Part shown: positions 1-20,970 of the stretch, in pieces
How positions within the stretch are numbered: position 1 is the first letter of the stretch
Layout: each line of letters opens with the position of its first letter
Assembly: GCA_963693305.1 (NCBI GenBank)
Contig: OY855909.1
Coordinates: forward strand, 6,829,345 to 6,893,344
DNA length: 64,000 nucleotides
Direction of reading: 5' to 3'
DNA from: Meandrina meandrites
Lineage: Eukaryota > Cnidaria > Anthozoa > Scleractinia > Meandrinidae
Notes under the pieces: generated by a model
What the model saw: only the letters and a program-made list of their open reading frames with translations
The model's database searches: none
Told to the model about the DNA's origin: nothing
Made by a program: the position numbers and the translations under genes

Positions 1-345
1 TTATGATTTCTGTGATACTCTTAAAATAGTCAAATAGTAGGTCCATGACAGAATTTTACAGTTTTCTCAAAACTGAGAACAAAAATAAGAGTTTATGTGG
101 TTTTGGGGGACGCTGTCTCAAAAAAAGAGATTTTGAACCATGTTTGAAGGTCCATAACTTGTCTCTGTTCATCCTAAAGCATCAAACTTGGACAGATGAC
201 CAATCTCGATGTGATCTTTCATGTGGTGGTGTTCGTTTGAAACTCGCCCCAGTTCCCTGCGCAACTCCGGAATGGCCAATAGTTTCTGATATCTATATAA
301 ATTCTTCTGGCTCTGTTATTAAGCATGTCTAAATAAATTACTTGA
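1..345. other. 3' flank of ALKBH6, no gene seen
   Basis: This stretch lies just past the ALKBH6 stop codon on the minus strand. It holds a plus-strand 95-codon open frame with no recognisable domain, which I treat as chance. No clear AATAAA was found on the minus strand here. Confidence 0.4.
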
Positions 346-9971
<9,626 letters not shown>

Positions 9972-10187
9972 ATTGCTTGTTTTAAGACCCAGTCCTTTCC
10001 CGACAGCTGAACGACCGAAACGACCTAAGAAACGACCAAGGGTTTTTTTTCTTTTTTTATTCATTAATTTTTTCTCTTAGTCAGAAAATTTCTCACGCAG
10101 TAACGCAGAAAAATACATGTAAAATGGAATACCGTTCTTCTGGGAAAAAAAAGTGAGAAAAGGGGGGGGAAAGAAAATTTTTCACAG

Positions 10188-10259
10188 TGCGACAGCCGGG
10201 AGTCGAACCCGGGTCAACGGCTTGGGAAGCCGCCATGATAACCGTTACACCACTGTCGC
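10188..10259 (-). tRNA. tRNA-Gly (anticodon CCC)
   Basis: The reverse complement folds as a 72-nt cloverleaf. The acceptor stem is GCGACAG with CTGTCGC, the anticodon stem GCGGC/GCCGT has loop TTCCCAA, and the T arm is CCGGG-TTCGACT-CCCGG, with discriminator A. Anticodon CCC is at 10224-10226. No intron is needed. The gene lies 217 bp upstream of ALKBH6 on the same strand. The T arm matches a B box and the D arm an A box, so a polymerase III internal promoter is present. Confidence 0.93.
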
Positions 10260-11779
10260 CCACGTGGTCTAAAGGGGTAAATTTAATAAATTTAAACTAA
10301 CTAAACAACTAATTATTCCTCGTAATTTATGTGCATTCTTCGCTCATTCTGAAAGCAGACTAATAACAAAATTCAAATCAGAAGTAAAAAAAAACATTGT
10401 TTAAGATCAAGCGACATGACAAGTGACAATTAAAATCCTCTCAGTTTCTTACCTGAATACCACATTTCGACAGTTCGCGACAAGAGCCTTTGTGTTAAAA
10501 AAGACGTAAACATTTGCTCATCGATGAGAACCAATCAGCGCGTCTCTGTTCAACATATTTTCTGAAATGAGCTAAAGCAAAAACAACAAAGCTATGAATA
10601 CCATAATCAGCAACGAAAAACCAAAATGTGCAGGTACCAGATTGAGTGTCTTCTACCCCTGCAGAGCCCTACACAGGGTGGACGGGAATATTGTCCTGCC
10701 TAGTTAGCGCGAACGTCGAAATACAGATTATTTGAGGTCGATACTGTTGTGGATCAGCTGTTTTTAACCCAGGTGAGAAATGCTTTGCACTTAGCTTCGA
10801 ACTTCTCTTTATTTACATGAGTCTCTTCTGAAAATTTCTCGTCATAAGCAGCAAAACAGTATACCAAGAACTGTCGTTGATATTATGAACCACTTCGCAA
10901 ACGCCCAAGTTTTTCGCTGTTCGCAATTTCAACAAAGTATACATTTTTTTTTTATTTTTTTTTTAAATATAAAATGGAAATTTAAGAAAAGGAATAGTTA
11001 ATGGCGTAGGCTACTTCAAGCCCTGTGAAATTAAATTGAAAACCTTTCAAAATTTGGCGACGCAAGATCGACTTCAGTGTAATATTCGATCGGCGTGCAT
11101 GAGCCAAACCAATTTGAGTACCTGAAAGTACTTTAATTTAGTTTGACTCAGTATCACACGAGAAATTACACTATTTTGCTTGTTTACAGAAGGTCAGACA
11201 GAAAGCTTAATTTATATCAGACGGTATAAATCGGAATTGCAATTAAAAGGTACTGTGAGCTAGTGTGGAAAATTTACTCTTTCGCATGTTAAATCATTTG
11301 ACGTCTTCATTTCAATGTTCACTTTTGCCAGTCATGTTGCGTAGTACACTTTTTTGCAAATTAAGCTGAAAATAAACAGGACATGAACATCCTGTAAAGA
11401 GTTATAAATGACATTTAACTATCTCTTTAGAACACTACTATAAGTTGCTAGGTAATCCCAGGTAGCTTTACTTTGGGCACGAAAAAAAATCGTCGTGTGA
11501 ATTTTTACGAAAATTGTCACGATTGAATTGATAAAGCAACTACAGCAACAAGCATTTAAAATTTCCCGAAAAGGCCCCCTTTTCGGCATCCTTTGACATA
11601 TTTTTTTCTTTCTCATGGTTTATCGTTTTGGTCAGTTTCGAAATTTGTTAATTTTCTTTAATTAAAAATTAAGAAAAAGCTTTCAGTATAGATCTGACGA
11701 TGAAGCCTCTCTGGGCAGACGCAATCTCACGTTTTTCTGCGAGCGAGGAAGACAGCCCGAGTGAGATATGTTCTAGTTC
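10260..11779. other. Intergenic, no gene recognised
   Basis: AT-rich sequence with a poly-T run near 10945-10970. A donor-like minus-strand site (TTCAG|GTAAGAAA near 10455) could belong to a 5' untranslated exon, but no coding exon is attached to it. Confidence 0.4.
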
Positions 11780-12640
11780 ATGACGCAGCATTACTGTTTG
11801 CCTTTAAAACAAATATTTGATCTTAATTCAATCTATTTTGTTCCTCAGAAAAAACATCTGCCATGCTGTTTAGTTAATGATAATACTGGAGGCAGCAAAT
11901 TGACAAACATGGACTCAGAAAAAATGGAACAACGCTCCAAACACAAAAAGAAAGAAAAAAATCAGCGGCACGACCGACATGGTAAAATTACTAAAAAGAC
12001 TCTTCCACTATATTTTTTCCCGCCATTTACCAGCGGTCGATTCCCAGTTGTGGACGATGCCTCGAAGTACAAAGTCGCAATGAAAACAACAGATTTACGA
12101 AAGGAAACCCGGTTAGGGGATAAACACATGTCATTTCCTTCGTCTTTTCGCAGCTACAGAGAAGAATTGCTCCACAGTTATCAGCAAGATACGAAGAGAT
12201 TGAACTCCAACAAGAAAAAAACCTTAGTGACAGCGAAAGGATTAAAAAGGCCGTTGTTGTTACCACCCTTGCCTGTACGAACGTTCCCAGGAAAAAAAGC
12301 AAAACAAGCTAACGGATTTCCATCTGCCGTAAAGACAACAAGCAACGGTCAGAAAATGCTTCCTAGATATCTACCAAAAATTGAAGCAAGGAAAGCAGAA
12401 GTAAAAGACATCGATCTAGATACGCCCGGAACGACAAACAGTGAGAAAATAGAAAATCAAAAACTTCTTCCGCCTTTAGCAAAAAGAACAGTGAAGCCTT
12501 TGAGAGCAGCAATATCTTCCTCAGCAACACAGCGAGGCCTAGTGACGCTGGATTTAGAAGAGCATTTCATTTTACGATTTCGCCTTTCAAATTATGATGT
12601 TAAGGACATCAATGTAGCAACTCTTAATGAGCCAGTTTGA
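11780..12640 (+). CDS. Unrecognised basic protein, single open exon
   Basis: The open frame has 286 codons. An internal Met at 11909 (MDSEKMEQRSKHKKK) is a plausible alternative start giving 243 residues, because the first 43 residues look unlike the rest. The protein is rich in Lys and Arg and has three spaced LPP/LP motifs (LLLPPLPVR, MLPRYLPK, LLPPLAKR), suggesting a low-complexity, perhaps nuclear or scaffold-like protein. No signal peptide, membrane segment or catalytic motif is visible. A 286-codon frame is long for sequence this AT-rich, which argues that it is real. It converges on the ORF at 14052-15212. Function unknown. Confidence 0.6.
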   Translation: MTQHYCLPLKQIFDLNSIYFVPQKKHLPCCLVNDNTGGSKLTNMDSEKMEQRSKHKKKEKNQRHDRHGKITKKTLPLYFFPPFTSGRFPVVDDASKYKVAMKTTDLRKETRLGDKHMSFPSSFRSYREELLHSYQQDTKRLNSNKKKTLVTAKGLKRPLLLPPLPVRTFPGKKAKQANGFPSAVKTTSNGQKMLPRYLPKIEARKAEVKDIDLDTPGTTNSEKIENQKLLPPLAKRTVKPLRAAISSSATQRGLVTLDLEEHFILRFRLSNYDVKDINVATLNEPV

Positions 12641-12820
12641 AGGTACGAGCGTGGATCGCAGTTATTAATATAAAATCACGAAACATAGCCTTTGTTATTA
12701 TTTGTTGAACTGAGGGAGCGATTTCTTTTTAAATGAATCGAAAAAAGGTTTCAATATTATTACTAAGGAAATAGAGCAACATTTCACCTTTCAAGAATTT
12801 ATATTTGTATAGGTAATCAA

Positions 12821-13004
12821 ATGGTGACGAGTGAAATTAGGAAATAATTTCACGCGCCTTTTGTCAGAATTCTAATTATTTCCCGAGCCTTGAGGCTCTT
12901 TAATGATTTCTCGAGCCTTCCGACCCTTCAGGCAAAGACCGGGAAAGTATTAGAATTTTGACAAAACGCGCGAGAAATAATTTCCTAATTTCACTCGTCA
13001 CCAT
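12821..13004. mobile_element. 184-bp MITE with about 55-bp inverted repeats
   Basis: The left end atggtgacgagtgaaattag is matched inverted at the right end ctaatttcactcgtcaccat, and the pairing extends inward through ttttgtcagaattctaa with few mismatches. The outermost AT could be a target duplication rather than part of the repeat. The element lies between two convergent ORFs. Confidence 0.8.
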
Positions 13005-13096
13005 GAGATAAAATATCATTACCGGCCATATACCAATCTAGAACTTGATCGATACCAATGTTTTTGTGAATTGAATTTTTTTTATTATTATTTCCT

Positions 13097-13618
13097 GTGA
13101 AAAAGCGCGGCTTGACAATTTTCCATCAAACTGATTTTCAACAAAAATATAATTTCAGTTCCTTGGTGTTTCCCTCTTTTGTTGTTTGTGATATTCGATC
13201 AGATAATTGTGATAATTTTATGTCTGCGGTTACCTTTGCCAAGAGAGTATATACTCGCTTGCTTTTGCTTAGTACCACCGAAGCATTTGTATTTTCTTTG
13301 ATTCGCGAGGAAAAAGGATCACACCTACACAAAAAATTTCTGAAAAGCAAAACCATTTATTTGGTTTCAGGTTTTACATTACTTCAGTCTCTGAAAAGAG
13401 CATCCAATCGCGAAAGAATTTTAAAGCATTCACTAAAGTTTACTAAAAACAAACCTACTCGCGAGAAGCCGGCCACGCGAGGGCAGCAGAGGGTGCATCC
13501 ACGCGCGAGAACTCGAAACGCGCTTAGCTTTTCAGGAAAAGCGACGTCGGCGGCAAATGTATCAAACAGACCGCTATTGATCACTGAAAGATTTCCTAAA
13601 AGGTTATTCTTCCGATAA
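13097..13618 (+). CDS. Possible terminal exon or small basic protein
   Basis: The frame is open for 173 codons from a GTG, and the first in-frame ATG is at 13220. An acceptor-like tttggtttcag precedes 13373, so the coding part may be a last exon from there. The tail is strongly basic (RAS, RTRNAL, KRLFFR). A polyadenylation signal follows 50 bp after the stop. No family is recognised; it could also be chance. Confidence 0.25.
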   Translation: MKKRGLTIFHQTDFQQKYNFSSLVFPSFVVCDIRSDNCDNFMSAVTFAKRVYTRLLLLSTTEAFVFSLIREEKGSHLHKKFLKSKTIYLVSGFTLLQSLKRASNRERILKHSLKFTKNKPTREKPATRGQQRVHPRARTRNALSFSGKATSAANVSNRPLLITERFPKRLFFR

Positions 13619-13667
13619 CATGTTTATATTATCTTGTTATTTTGAAAAATTTGTCTTTAAGTTGTAA

Positions 13668-13673
13668 AATAAA
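13668..13673 (+). promoter_or_regulatory. Candidate polyadenylation signal
   Basis: AATAAA, 50 bp after the stop of the frame at 13097-13618. It is the main support for a plus-strand transcript end here. Confidence 0.35.
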
Positions 13674-14051
13674 AAACATATTTTAAAACATGCTTTGTTA
13701 CTTGTCGGGCGCACTTCAACAATTTTAATTTAATCAGTTTACTTTGATTTAATTTACGATTAATTTGCACCAGGTATAGATCGTGCGTTCCGACAATAGC
13801 CTTTGAAAATTACTCCATTGTGGTTTTTGTGTTTTCCACTTTGATTCCGACCTCAAACTGAATTTACATGTTACCTTTGACACAAAGAACCTTCACAACG
13901 TCAAAACAATTGCATCTAATACAATTGCTTAACTAAAACAACTTCGTCGATTAAACGCATCGATCTAGAAAGTTGTAAACTACATTTCATCTTTAGCAAC
14001 CACATTAGCGTCTAGTTTGTTTGTCTGTTGATTTTCGTACGTTCTGGACGA

Positions 14052-15212
14052 TTATCGTGTTGGTGAAAACATAGGGGTCGTTGAAGTTGAATGTCTTTGT
14101 TCGTCCCATCCAGCATTTGGTAGATACACATGAATCGACAGTTTCCGCCCGCTATCGTCTTCTTCCAATTGCTCTTTTTCTTGTGGGCTAAGGTTGCGTC
14201 CTTTGTGGACGACATGCCGAGCCCATGGTATGGGCAAGATTGGTGTTCTTCGATCCAGGAAATTAGTTCTCTGGTTGGTTCGAAACCGCGCTCGAAACTT
14301 TTGCAGAAGCTGTAAACCTTCTTCGTCTGAATTACAAAATATCGAATCTCTAGACTTCAGTTCAATGCGCCATTCCTTTTCTAGCAAGTTAAGCCCTTCT
14401 GGGTTAATCTCAAAGCGTACAGGCTTCGATTTGCCGCCGAGAAGCAAAAAGATCTCTTCATGTTCGCCGCGTGTTTGCGCGCCGGCGTTTGTGTTGTTTG
14501 ACGCGAAAACTCTCTGGAAATAACTTCTGCTAAAGCCAGGTTCTCGGCCGTTCATGGAAATTGTTGCTAGATCATCGTACTGTCCGACTTCGTTTCTCCG
14601 GCATTTCATTTTCTTTAGACAAGAATAAAGCTTGTTTAATGAGACAGAGTGCGAAGTTGCAGTGGTTGTTCCGTTGCTAACGACATGCTCGCACCCCAAA
14701 CTTTCCCTCGTTACTTCGTCACCACTCAAAGGTAGGCTTCCTCTTTTTGGCGGATTCTGTTGAGATTCGGCCAGGCTCATTCGCTGTCCAGTGCACCTCA
14801 TGCCAGCTAAAGGGTATAAATCATAAGAGTCCAGCGCTGGGCCTGTTAATCGAGTCTGAATCGAGCGATGTAAGTCATTCAACTGGTTTCTATTCATGTC
14901 CGTCTTTTCAACTCCGACTGTCTTTTCAGCAATCTTCTCTGGTGCTGCCAAATGCTTTGCTTTCGAGTTTACTGTCTCTTGAGAGGTTTTACAGTTTACT
15001 GGCTTGCTAACACACGGAAGGTTATCCGATTTTCCCAGAGATCGTCCTTGAATCGTGCCGTCCAGTCCAGAATTCAACTGCTGGTACTCCGTGGAGCTGT
15101 ATTCATCCTCGATGCGCCGAGCTGTTGTTTTCGCATAATTGCGTAGATACGGCGGCACCCTGCGCTGACCTCTGGGAAAAATATCTTCTCCTCTGAAAAA
15201 AGCAAAACTCAT
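14052..15212 (-). CDS. Unrecognised 386-residue protein
   Basis: This is a single open frame from the ATG at 15212 (MSFAFFRGEDIFPRGQRR) to a stop at 14052. It is hydrophilic, with no signal peptide or membrane span. A Ser/Thr-rich middle is followed by a more ordered C-terminal part of about 180 residues containing FSRSYFQRVFA, GKSKPVRFEINPEGLNLLEKEW and LPNAGWDE. The length in AT-rich DNA, the protein-like composition and the intronless structure support a real gene. It converges on the ORF at 11780-12640. I do not recognise a family. Confidence 0.65.
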   Translation of the reverse strand: MSFAFFRGEDIFPRGQRRVPPYLRNYAKTTARRIEDEYSSTEYQQLNSGLDGTIQGRSLGKSDNLPCVSKPVNCKTSQETVNSKAKHLAAPEKIAEKTVGVEKTDMNRNQLNDLHRSIQTRLTGPALDSYDLYPLAGMRCTGQRMSLAESQQNPPKRGSLPLSGDEVTRESLGCEHVVSNGTTTATSHSVSLNKLYSCLKKMKCRRNEVGQYDDLATISMNGREPGFSRSYFQRVFASNNTNAGAQTRGEHEEIFLLLGGKSKPVRFEINPEGLNLLEKEWRIELKSRDSIFCNSDEEGLQLLQKFRARFRTNQRTNFLDRRTPILPIPWARHVVHKGRNLSPQEKEQLEEDDSGRKLSIHVYLPNAGWDEQRHSTSTTPMFSPTR

Positions 15213-16299
15213 TTTCCGCCAGTAAACCAGGTATGAAAAAAATCCATCGCCAACTAATAATAGTTTGATTTTTGCAGTTTAAGGGCTCGCATCAATCACG
15301 AACGTGATTTCACAGCAATGAGTTTCACAGCGTACTTTTTTGTAATGTAAACGGTGGACAAACAGTGTACTTAAACAATCAATGCGCACAAAATTGTTTA
15401 CTTTAATCCCATATTTCCACATTGTGACGGCCAGAACAATTAACGTTTAGGCTCCACTTGCCATCACAAAGGATTTAAATCAAATAAAGCAACGAGTTCA
15501 TTTCCATAATAATTAGCCCAAAGTTTGGGGGATTTCGTTTCGACTTCATGAATGGTCGCACGAAGACTACAAAGTCTTCAAAGATAGAAGCTGAACAGAA
15601 TAAGACTCGTACAAACAAAGGATGTAACCCGTATCATCACGACTTCTGTCATTAATTATAATTAATTATTCGCTTTCGTTCAAGAGTACGATCTCGGTCT
15701 GCATTTTGATTTCCGGTCAGCTGTATGGGTCGTATTGTAAACAAGTCGATTTTTCAAACAACTTAATTGAATAAAAGTAAACCTTTTTATGCCAGGCAGG
15801 GGGCAAGAAAATCAACAATAATATTATCTTTATTGACTTTTTTTCTCCCGATATAGCAATTTCAGCATGATAACATTTTATTTAAACTGCAATAACGCAG
15901 GTTTCACGCAGGTACTCAATGGATAATCGGTTTCATCAAAGAGGAGGCAAGACAAACAAATATTGCTTTTTAAGAGTGGTATAATTTCAAATCGTTATCA
16001 TCGAAATATAGGAAAAGGAAAACCCAAAAAGTGGACTTCAATTTGTAATAAATAAACTCAGCCAAATATCAAATCAAACAGATTGAAAATCCATTGTACA
16101 ATAAGGAAGTAAGGTTCGAGTTAATAATTATTTTCTACGGAAAATTAAAAGGAATTTTACATGTTCTATGCTGGTCCAAGTCTGTTACAAAACAAATCAT
16201 CAAAAACAGAGGTGTCAAAACAGAATTAGAACGATAAATAACGAGCGCTTTGATCTATAATATTTACTTCCGTTCGGGTACATTGGTCAATGTATTGAA
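15213..16299. other. Intergenic, no gene recognised
   Basis: AT-rich DNA upstream of the ORF at 14052-15212, including ttaattataattaattatt near 15653. It presumably contains that gene's promoter, but no specific site stands out. Confidence 0.4.
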
Positions 16300-17180
16300 A
16301 ACGTTTCCAGCACTAAAAATAATTGTGTTCAAAATTTGAAGATTACATCACGGCGCGAAATGTCGTTGACGTTGCAACACTGTGTGCAGAGCTTTCAGCT
16401 ACTTGCTGTCTTCTGGTTGTCCAGTTTTAAGCCTAAACGAGACCTTCGAGACGATCAGTTTCTTCTTCAACAACTGCGGTTTTGTCATTCTTGGTTTGAT
16501 CTGGCCTCCGTCTACACACAAACATCAAAACTTGCTGGCTGCATCAGTAATGTTGCGTGTGGGTGTGCCCACATCGATCTTACATAAGTTTCAACGGCAA
16601 CCCAGTGCGAGTCATGAACTCATACCATGCACGCTGATACGATTGGAAGGCTCTAAGAATCCAAACCAGCTATGTAGTCCCGTCAGTAGTGAGTTATAGC
16701 TTTCATAAATTTAACGATTAAAGCATCAGTTCAAAAAGTGGACATGTCGACGCCATTTATGATCATGATTGCGAGCCATGTTGTAGAAGCTATTGCGCGT
16801 TTTCGTAACTTGTTGCACAACGAAACCAATTGCTGACAAAGCAAAGAAGTCTTCCATTTGCGCAACAATAATGGCATGGCGCTGCAGGAAACTAGGATTG
16901 CCTCATGTCGACGACAATAGGCACCGCTTAACTTGTACGACTTTTCGCGCTAAACGAAACATTGGCGGCGTTACACGGTCCTGGCGCAGCGTTTCACCAA
17001 GACAAAGGAAACACGCTGTATGAAACATCATTGCACTCTGTAACATTTCACGCACCTACCATTACTCGTGTGCAACTCGTTGCGCGACGTCGAGTTTTTT
17101 TCAATTCAGCACGCGTTAAGTCGCGATTGACTCGAAAGCGGCGTGACAAGCTGAAACATTGCATTCCGTAGCTACACGAA
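16300..17180. repeat. Degenerate repeat rich in GTTGC/GCAAC words
   Basis: Words such as gttgcaacac, cttgttgcac, ttgcgcaac and cgttgcgcgac recur through about 900 bp on both strands, the look of a decayed inverted-repeat element. Short open frames here (75-105 codons) have no recognisable domain. The limits are approximate. Confidence 0.35.
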
Positions 17181-17429
17181 CCAACTTATTGCGTGACAAA
17201 TAAAATAAATAAATAAATCACTTTATTTAAGTGTCAAACGTATTTAGCACTGGTGTGCTAATTGGGGACACTGTTTATTCCAAATCGAATTGGAATTTGG
17301 AAGTGTTAGTGTTAGTTGTCCCTGTCTTTATTCTGAAGCGGTCGACTCAAAAAGCGACGCGTTACAAGGTGCTGAGAAATTCGTTAAAAACGCGCTAGAA
17401 TTGCGGTATCATTGCACGAGTACAATGTC

Positions 17430-17456
17430 TCTTCCCCCCCCCCCCCCCCCCCCTCC
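17430..17456. repeat. Poly-C tract
   Basis: Near-homopolymeric C run between the degenerate repeat and the CBX gene 3' flank. Confidence 0.8.
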
Positions 17457-17648
17457 CAATAATGGACTGGGTGTTTGAATCAACTTTCCAACTCAAATAA
17501 AGCCCATCAGTCACATTCTTACAGCCAAAGGCTGAATTATTGCTAATCATCTGCATGCTAAAAGGATTGTTTAATAAGCATAACTTACAAATAACTTCTT
17601 TCTTTCGTAGTACTTCCAACATGTTCTTTAGGCACAATCCTTTTTCTT

Positions 17649-17654
17649 TTTATT
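17649..17654 (-). promoter_or_regulatory. Candidate polyadenylation signal of CBX
   Basis: TTTATT on the plus strand is AATAAA on the minus strand, about 195 nt past the CBX stop codon. Confidence 0.4.
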
Positions 17655-17846
17655 TAATAATTAGTTAATCGAACCATAAATTTTTGCTTTTTTTTTTTCT
17701 AACTACGATAGCGGGATTCCAACTTTATCGTTCAGTGTAAATATAGCATTATTGCTGAGCGAATAAATAACGTAAATAGGTCTAACATTTGAAACTATAA
17801 AGGTTTGTGCTTTTTTGACTTTCTTTCTTGATTTTCAATATCCGTA

Positions 17847-20172
17847 TTATCCGGGCCTATCCGGTTCCGGGCCATAAAACCCTTCATACGCTGAACATTC
17901 CTTGACCGTGACTGTTCCTCTCTCTGTTGTTACATCAGTGATAATCATGCTATTGGCTAAGAATTCAAATCGCGAATACCGGGGGATCACCGGGGTGTTT
18001 TTGACTTCCGAGGGGGCTGTATGGAGCGGGGTTTCATGCCGTGTCGAGGGTGAGGGGTTTGTTGAAGCCGTGGGAACTTCTTCAGAGCTTGTTTTCACGT
18101 GCTTTTCTTTGTCGTTCGTGGCGGCTTTTTCAGATCCTTCGAGTATGTCGGTGTTTGTATTATTATTTATACTACCGCTACATGAAGGGCCCGCGCTGTT
18201 GACTTCCTCGACAGCGGACGTTGACGGTGCAATTTCATTCGAGCACTTTTCGTCGGCTTTCAAAACGGAGCCAGCGAAGTTGCCTTCACTGTTCAACGCG
18301 TTCTGCGGAGCTTTCTCCTCGACGTCTGCGACACTAATTTCTGCATCCAACTTTCCTTCCCCAGCATCGTTCACGACGAGAGGGACTGCTGATTCCTCAG
18401 TGGACAGCAAAGGAACTTCGACACCGTCTGCGTCCATCTTCGGGATCTTTCGTTTTTTCCGACGACGTTTTCGTTTTACCGGCGGCGGAAGAACTTCCTG
18501 CGATGACTCATCGATTTCGCTATCACTTCCATGCGTGTTGACGTGTTCTATGTCTACAGACGTTTCTGCATCTTCGGCCGCCTATAAATTTCAAGAAAAA
18601 TCGCGTATAAAGATCATTTGCATTAATGTGACAAAATTTGTTTGCTCATGGTGACAAAAACAAAATGATTATATATCGCAGAAAACGCAGGAATTAAAAA
18701 TTTACGCGAAGTTTAGCTCCATACAAAGTTGATTTATTTGTTATAAGGACATCAAAAAGTTAAGGTACTTGTCCGCCATATTGTGTTAGGTTTGAGGTCA
18801 TATGAAAAATAACACAAGGAATTATTTAAGAGAAGATTTTTGCGGCGTTTATCAATAGTTTTCACTTAGAAACTGTTTGGATATTAATCCTGAATATCAT
18901 TCATTGAAAATTGTTGAAGATAGCGCGATTTAAACTGTGATATTGGTTTTTAAAGCCAAGCTGGTCACAAATTCCAAAAGCTTCATCTCCAAAACAAAGC
19001 AGTGACATCAAATTTAATCGGTACTTTTGTATACAACTTGTGGCAAAGAACAACTTCGTTGGAATAGCTTAAATCTTAAAATTTAAACACGCCAATGCAA
19101 ATTCAAATGAAACTAACAATTACCAATGATGTTTTCATTTTGAAACCAACGTCTGCAAATTATGCAAAATAATATTTTCAGTAAAACTAACTTATTGCTC
19201 ATTGAAATCTGTTCAAAAATAACTACATAAAACGATAAAAAAATATTAGAATTTCAGCCTGTTTTTGCTCCGATTATTGGATTTAAAATCCTGAAATGCT
19301 CACTCATAAATCAAAATTCACCTAAATAATATAATATTTCATACAGGAAGTACAAAACGATGTTTTGTGTACTTACATTTTCTTCAGAAACAAGCATTTT
19401 CTTCTTCTTGCCTTTAAATTTTCCCTTTTTGCTAATGATAGGAAAAGGAAAAATTAGCGATACAACCACTATCGGAACAAGTTGAACAGTTCGACTAAGG
19501 CGATTGAAGAGCTTTGAAATTAACATTCTCTTGTCCATTTCAGTTTTTATTTCGTGCAAATTAACATCACAAACATTCCATATTTGTTTCACGATAAACT
19601 ATTTCAGAACTATGAAACCACATTTACAGCAAAATGACTTTCATAATGGTCGAAAGTTTTCAGCAAACCCGAGTTTCATTGCTCGATAACCTGAGCTTTT
19701 GTACACTGTTCCATTTATGATTTTTGCATACGCGAATGCTTCAGCGAAGACGACCGAACTTGTGAACTTGTTTGAACGTGCATGAAGAGTTGATCTGTGA
19801 ACGTACCTCGCGGTTAATCTCTGTCGAAAAGCCCTCAGTAATCTTGGATCGAGGACATTTTCTTCGGGCTCCCACGTGTTGTACCTGATTGGATTTCAAC
19901 GGAAAGCCGTTAGTAAACAAAGCAAGAGCGAGGGAAACGTCCAACAGTAAACTAATACACGTTACACACGATGCTTACTTCTGTGAATATCCCTTCCATT
20001 TGATAAAGTACTCGACTTTACCCTGTAAAACAAAGACTCATTAATGGCCAAATTACGCCGGATTCTCGAAAACAATACAGCGCATATTGCTTTCTCGACA
20101 TACCTCTCGAATTCTTCGCTTTAAAATCGTTTCGGCCGCGTAGATGCCGTTGTTTTTACCTGGGCGATTCAT
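17847..20172 (-). CDS. CBX: Polycomb chromobox protein (CBX2/4/6/7/8 class), 5 exons
   Basis: Exons are 20172-20104, 20022-19979, 19884-19807, 19431-19377 and 18581-17847; all borders are GT-AG, phases agree, and the sum is 981 nt or 326 residues. The chromodomain covers about residues 9-62 ([45 protein letters not shown]). This fold binds trimethylated H3 lysine 27 within the PRC1 complex in the nucleus. The cage residues are Tyr11, Trp32 and Tyr35; the third is Trp in Drosophila Pc and Tyr in HP1. Exon 4 is a Lys-rich linker. Exon 5 starts acidic, has a strong nuclear localisation run ([10 protein letters not shown]), then a long Ser/Thr/Glu-rich region. It ends in a Pc box ([19 protein letters not shown]...GFYG), which in relatives binds RING1. 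Presence of the Pc box excludes HP1. The closest vertebrate paralogue cannot be named. Confidence 0.93.
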
Positions 20173-20261
20173 GTCTTCATTGTCCACTTTGAAATGATGT
20201 TTGTGTTTTGTATCCGAAGATTAAATTACGGCTCCGCATCCCATAATGTTTTTCACCTTGT

Positions 20262-20275
20262 TGACGTCACGTGAG
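20262..20275. promoter_or_regulatory. Overlapping CRE and E-box upstream of CBX
   Basis: TGACGTCACGTGAG joins a CRE-like TGACGTCA and an E-box CACGTG. It lies about 90 bp upstream of the CBX start codon, a reasonable promoter position. Binding is inferred from motif only. Confidence 0.45.
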
Positions 20276-20399
20276 CAGCTGCACGCGTTTGTATAATTTT
20301 GACCGCTTTATAATTTTCCTTCAGTGATCACTTGCAGCCGCCGACCTTTCTTATAAACAGCAAAAGAATCTGTGAAAGAAAGACATCGAAGAAAATTGT

Positions 20400-20880
20400 T
20401 TCTAAAAGGTCTTTGTTTCGGCGCTGCAGTCAAAAGCACGTTGTCGACAGCTGTTTCCCATTGTTGATCATTGTTGTGATAATTTTTCAGTTCGCCTCCG
20501 CGTTACTCTGGGCCAGTCTGAAAATCTGTACAGTTGTGATTAAAAAAAATCAAACTAAGATTAAAATCAAGTTTTCTGACCCATCACTTAAACATCACAA
20601 AGAGTAACAAAAATAAATGATACTAGTTTTACCGTACGGATTAATCGAAAAATGAGTAGTATCTAACTAAAAATGGAGTAAATTTTTCAGGAACTGATTA
20701 ATCTATTTTAATGACCAGAAATTTATCTTTGGTGGATTTCTTCCTTCGGATTGCGAGTTATGGCTGCAATGCTAGAAACTGCAATTAAGCTGAGGAACAT
20801 TTTGCCAAGTAACCGGAGCTCTTTATTGGAAAAATATTTTCGGCGTAGTCTTGGGTAATAATTTGCAACGTTGACATTTC
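20400..20880 (-). pseudogene. DUF229 5' exon remnant (array edge)
   Basis: Exon-A homology at about 20405-20500 (ctgcagtcaaaagcacgttg) and the signal-peptide-like exon (Met at 20800, MFLSLIAVSSIAA) remain. The downstream catalytic exon is absent. Stops or frame breaks occur near the exon-A acceptor compared with the copy at 57017. This is the left edge of the array, 230 bp upstream of the CBX start codon. Confidence 0.7.
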
Positions 20881-20970
20881 CAACACCCCTTCTCCCCCTC
20901 CTTCCCGTCGTCCCTGGCGAAGGAATTTGGCGATTGAAATTATTATGTCATAGGACAAGCTACTCGGCTA

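Noticed and set aside
13384..13584. Minus frame opposite the 13097 ORF
   Set aside because: Shorter, no splice or polyadenylation support, and antisense to a better candidate.
19311..19592. 93-codon minus frame covering CBX exon 4
   Set aside because: Only 19377-19431 is exonic; the remainder is intron, as shown by the acceptor at 19432 and the phase match with exons 3 and 5.
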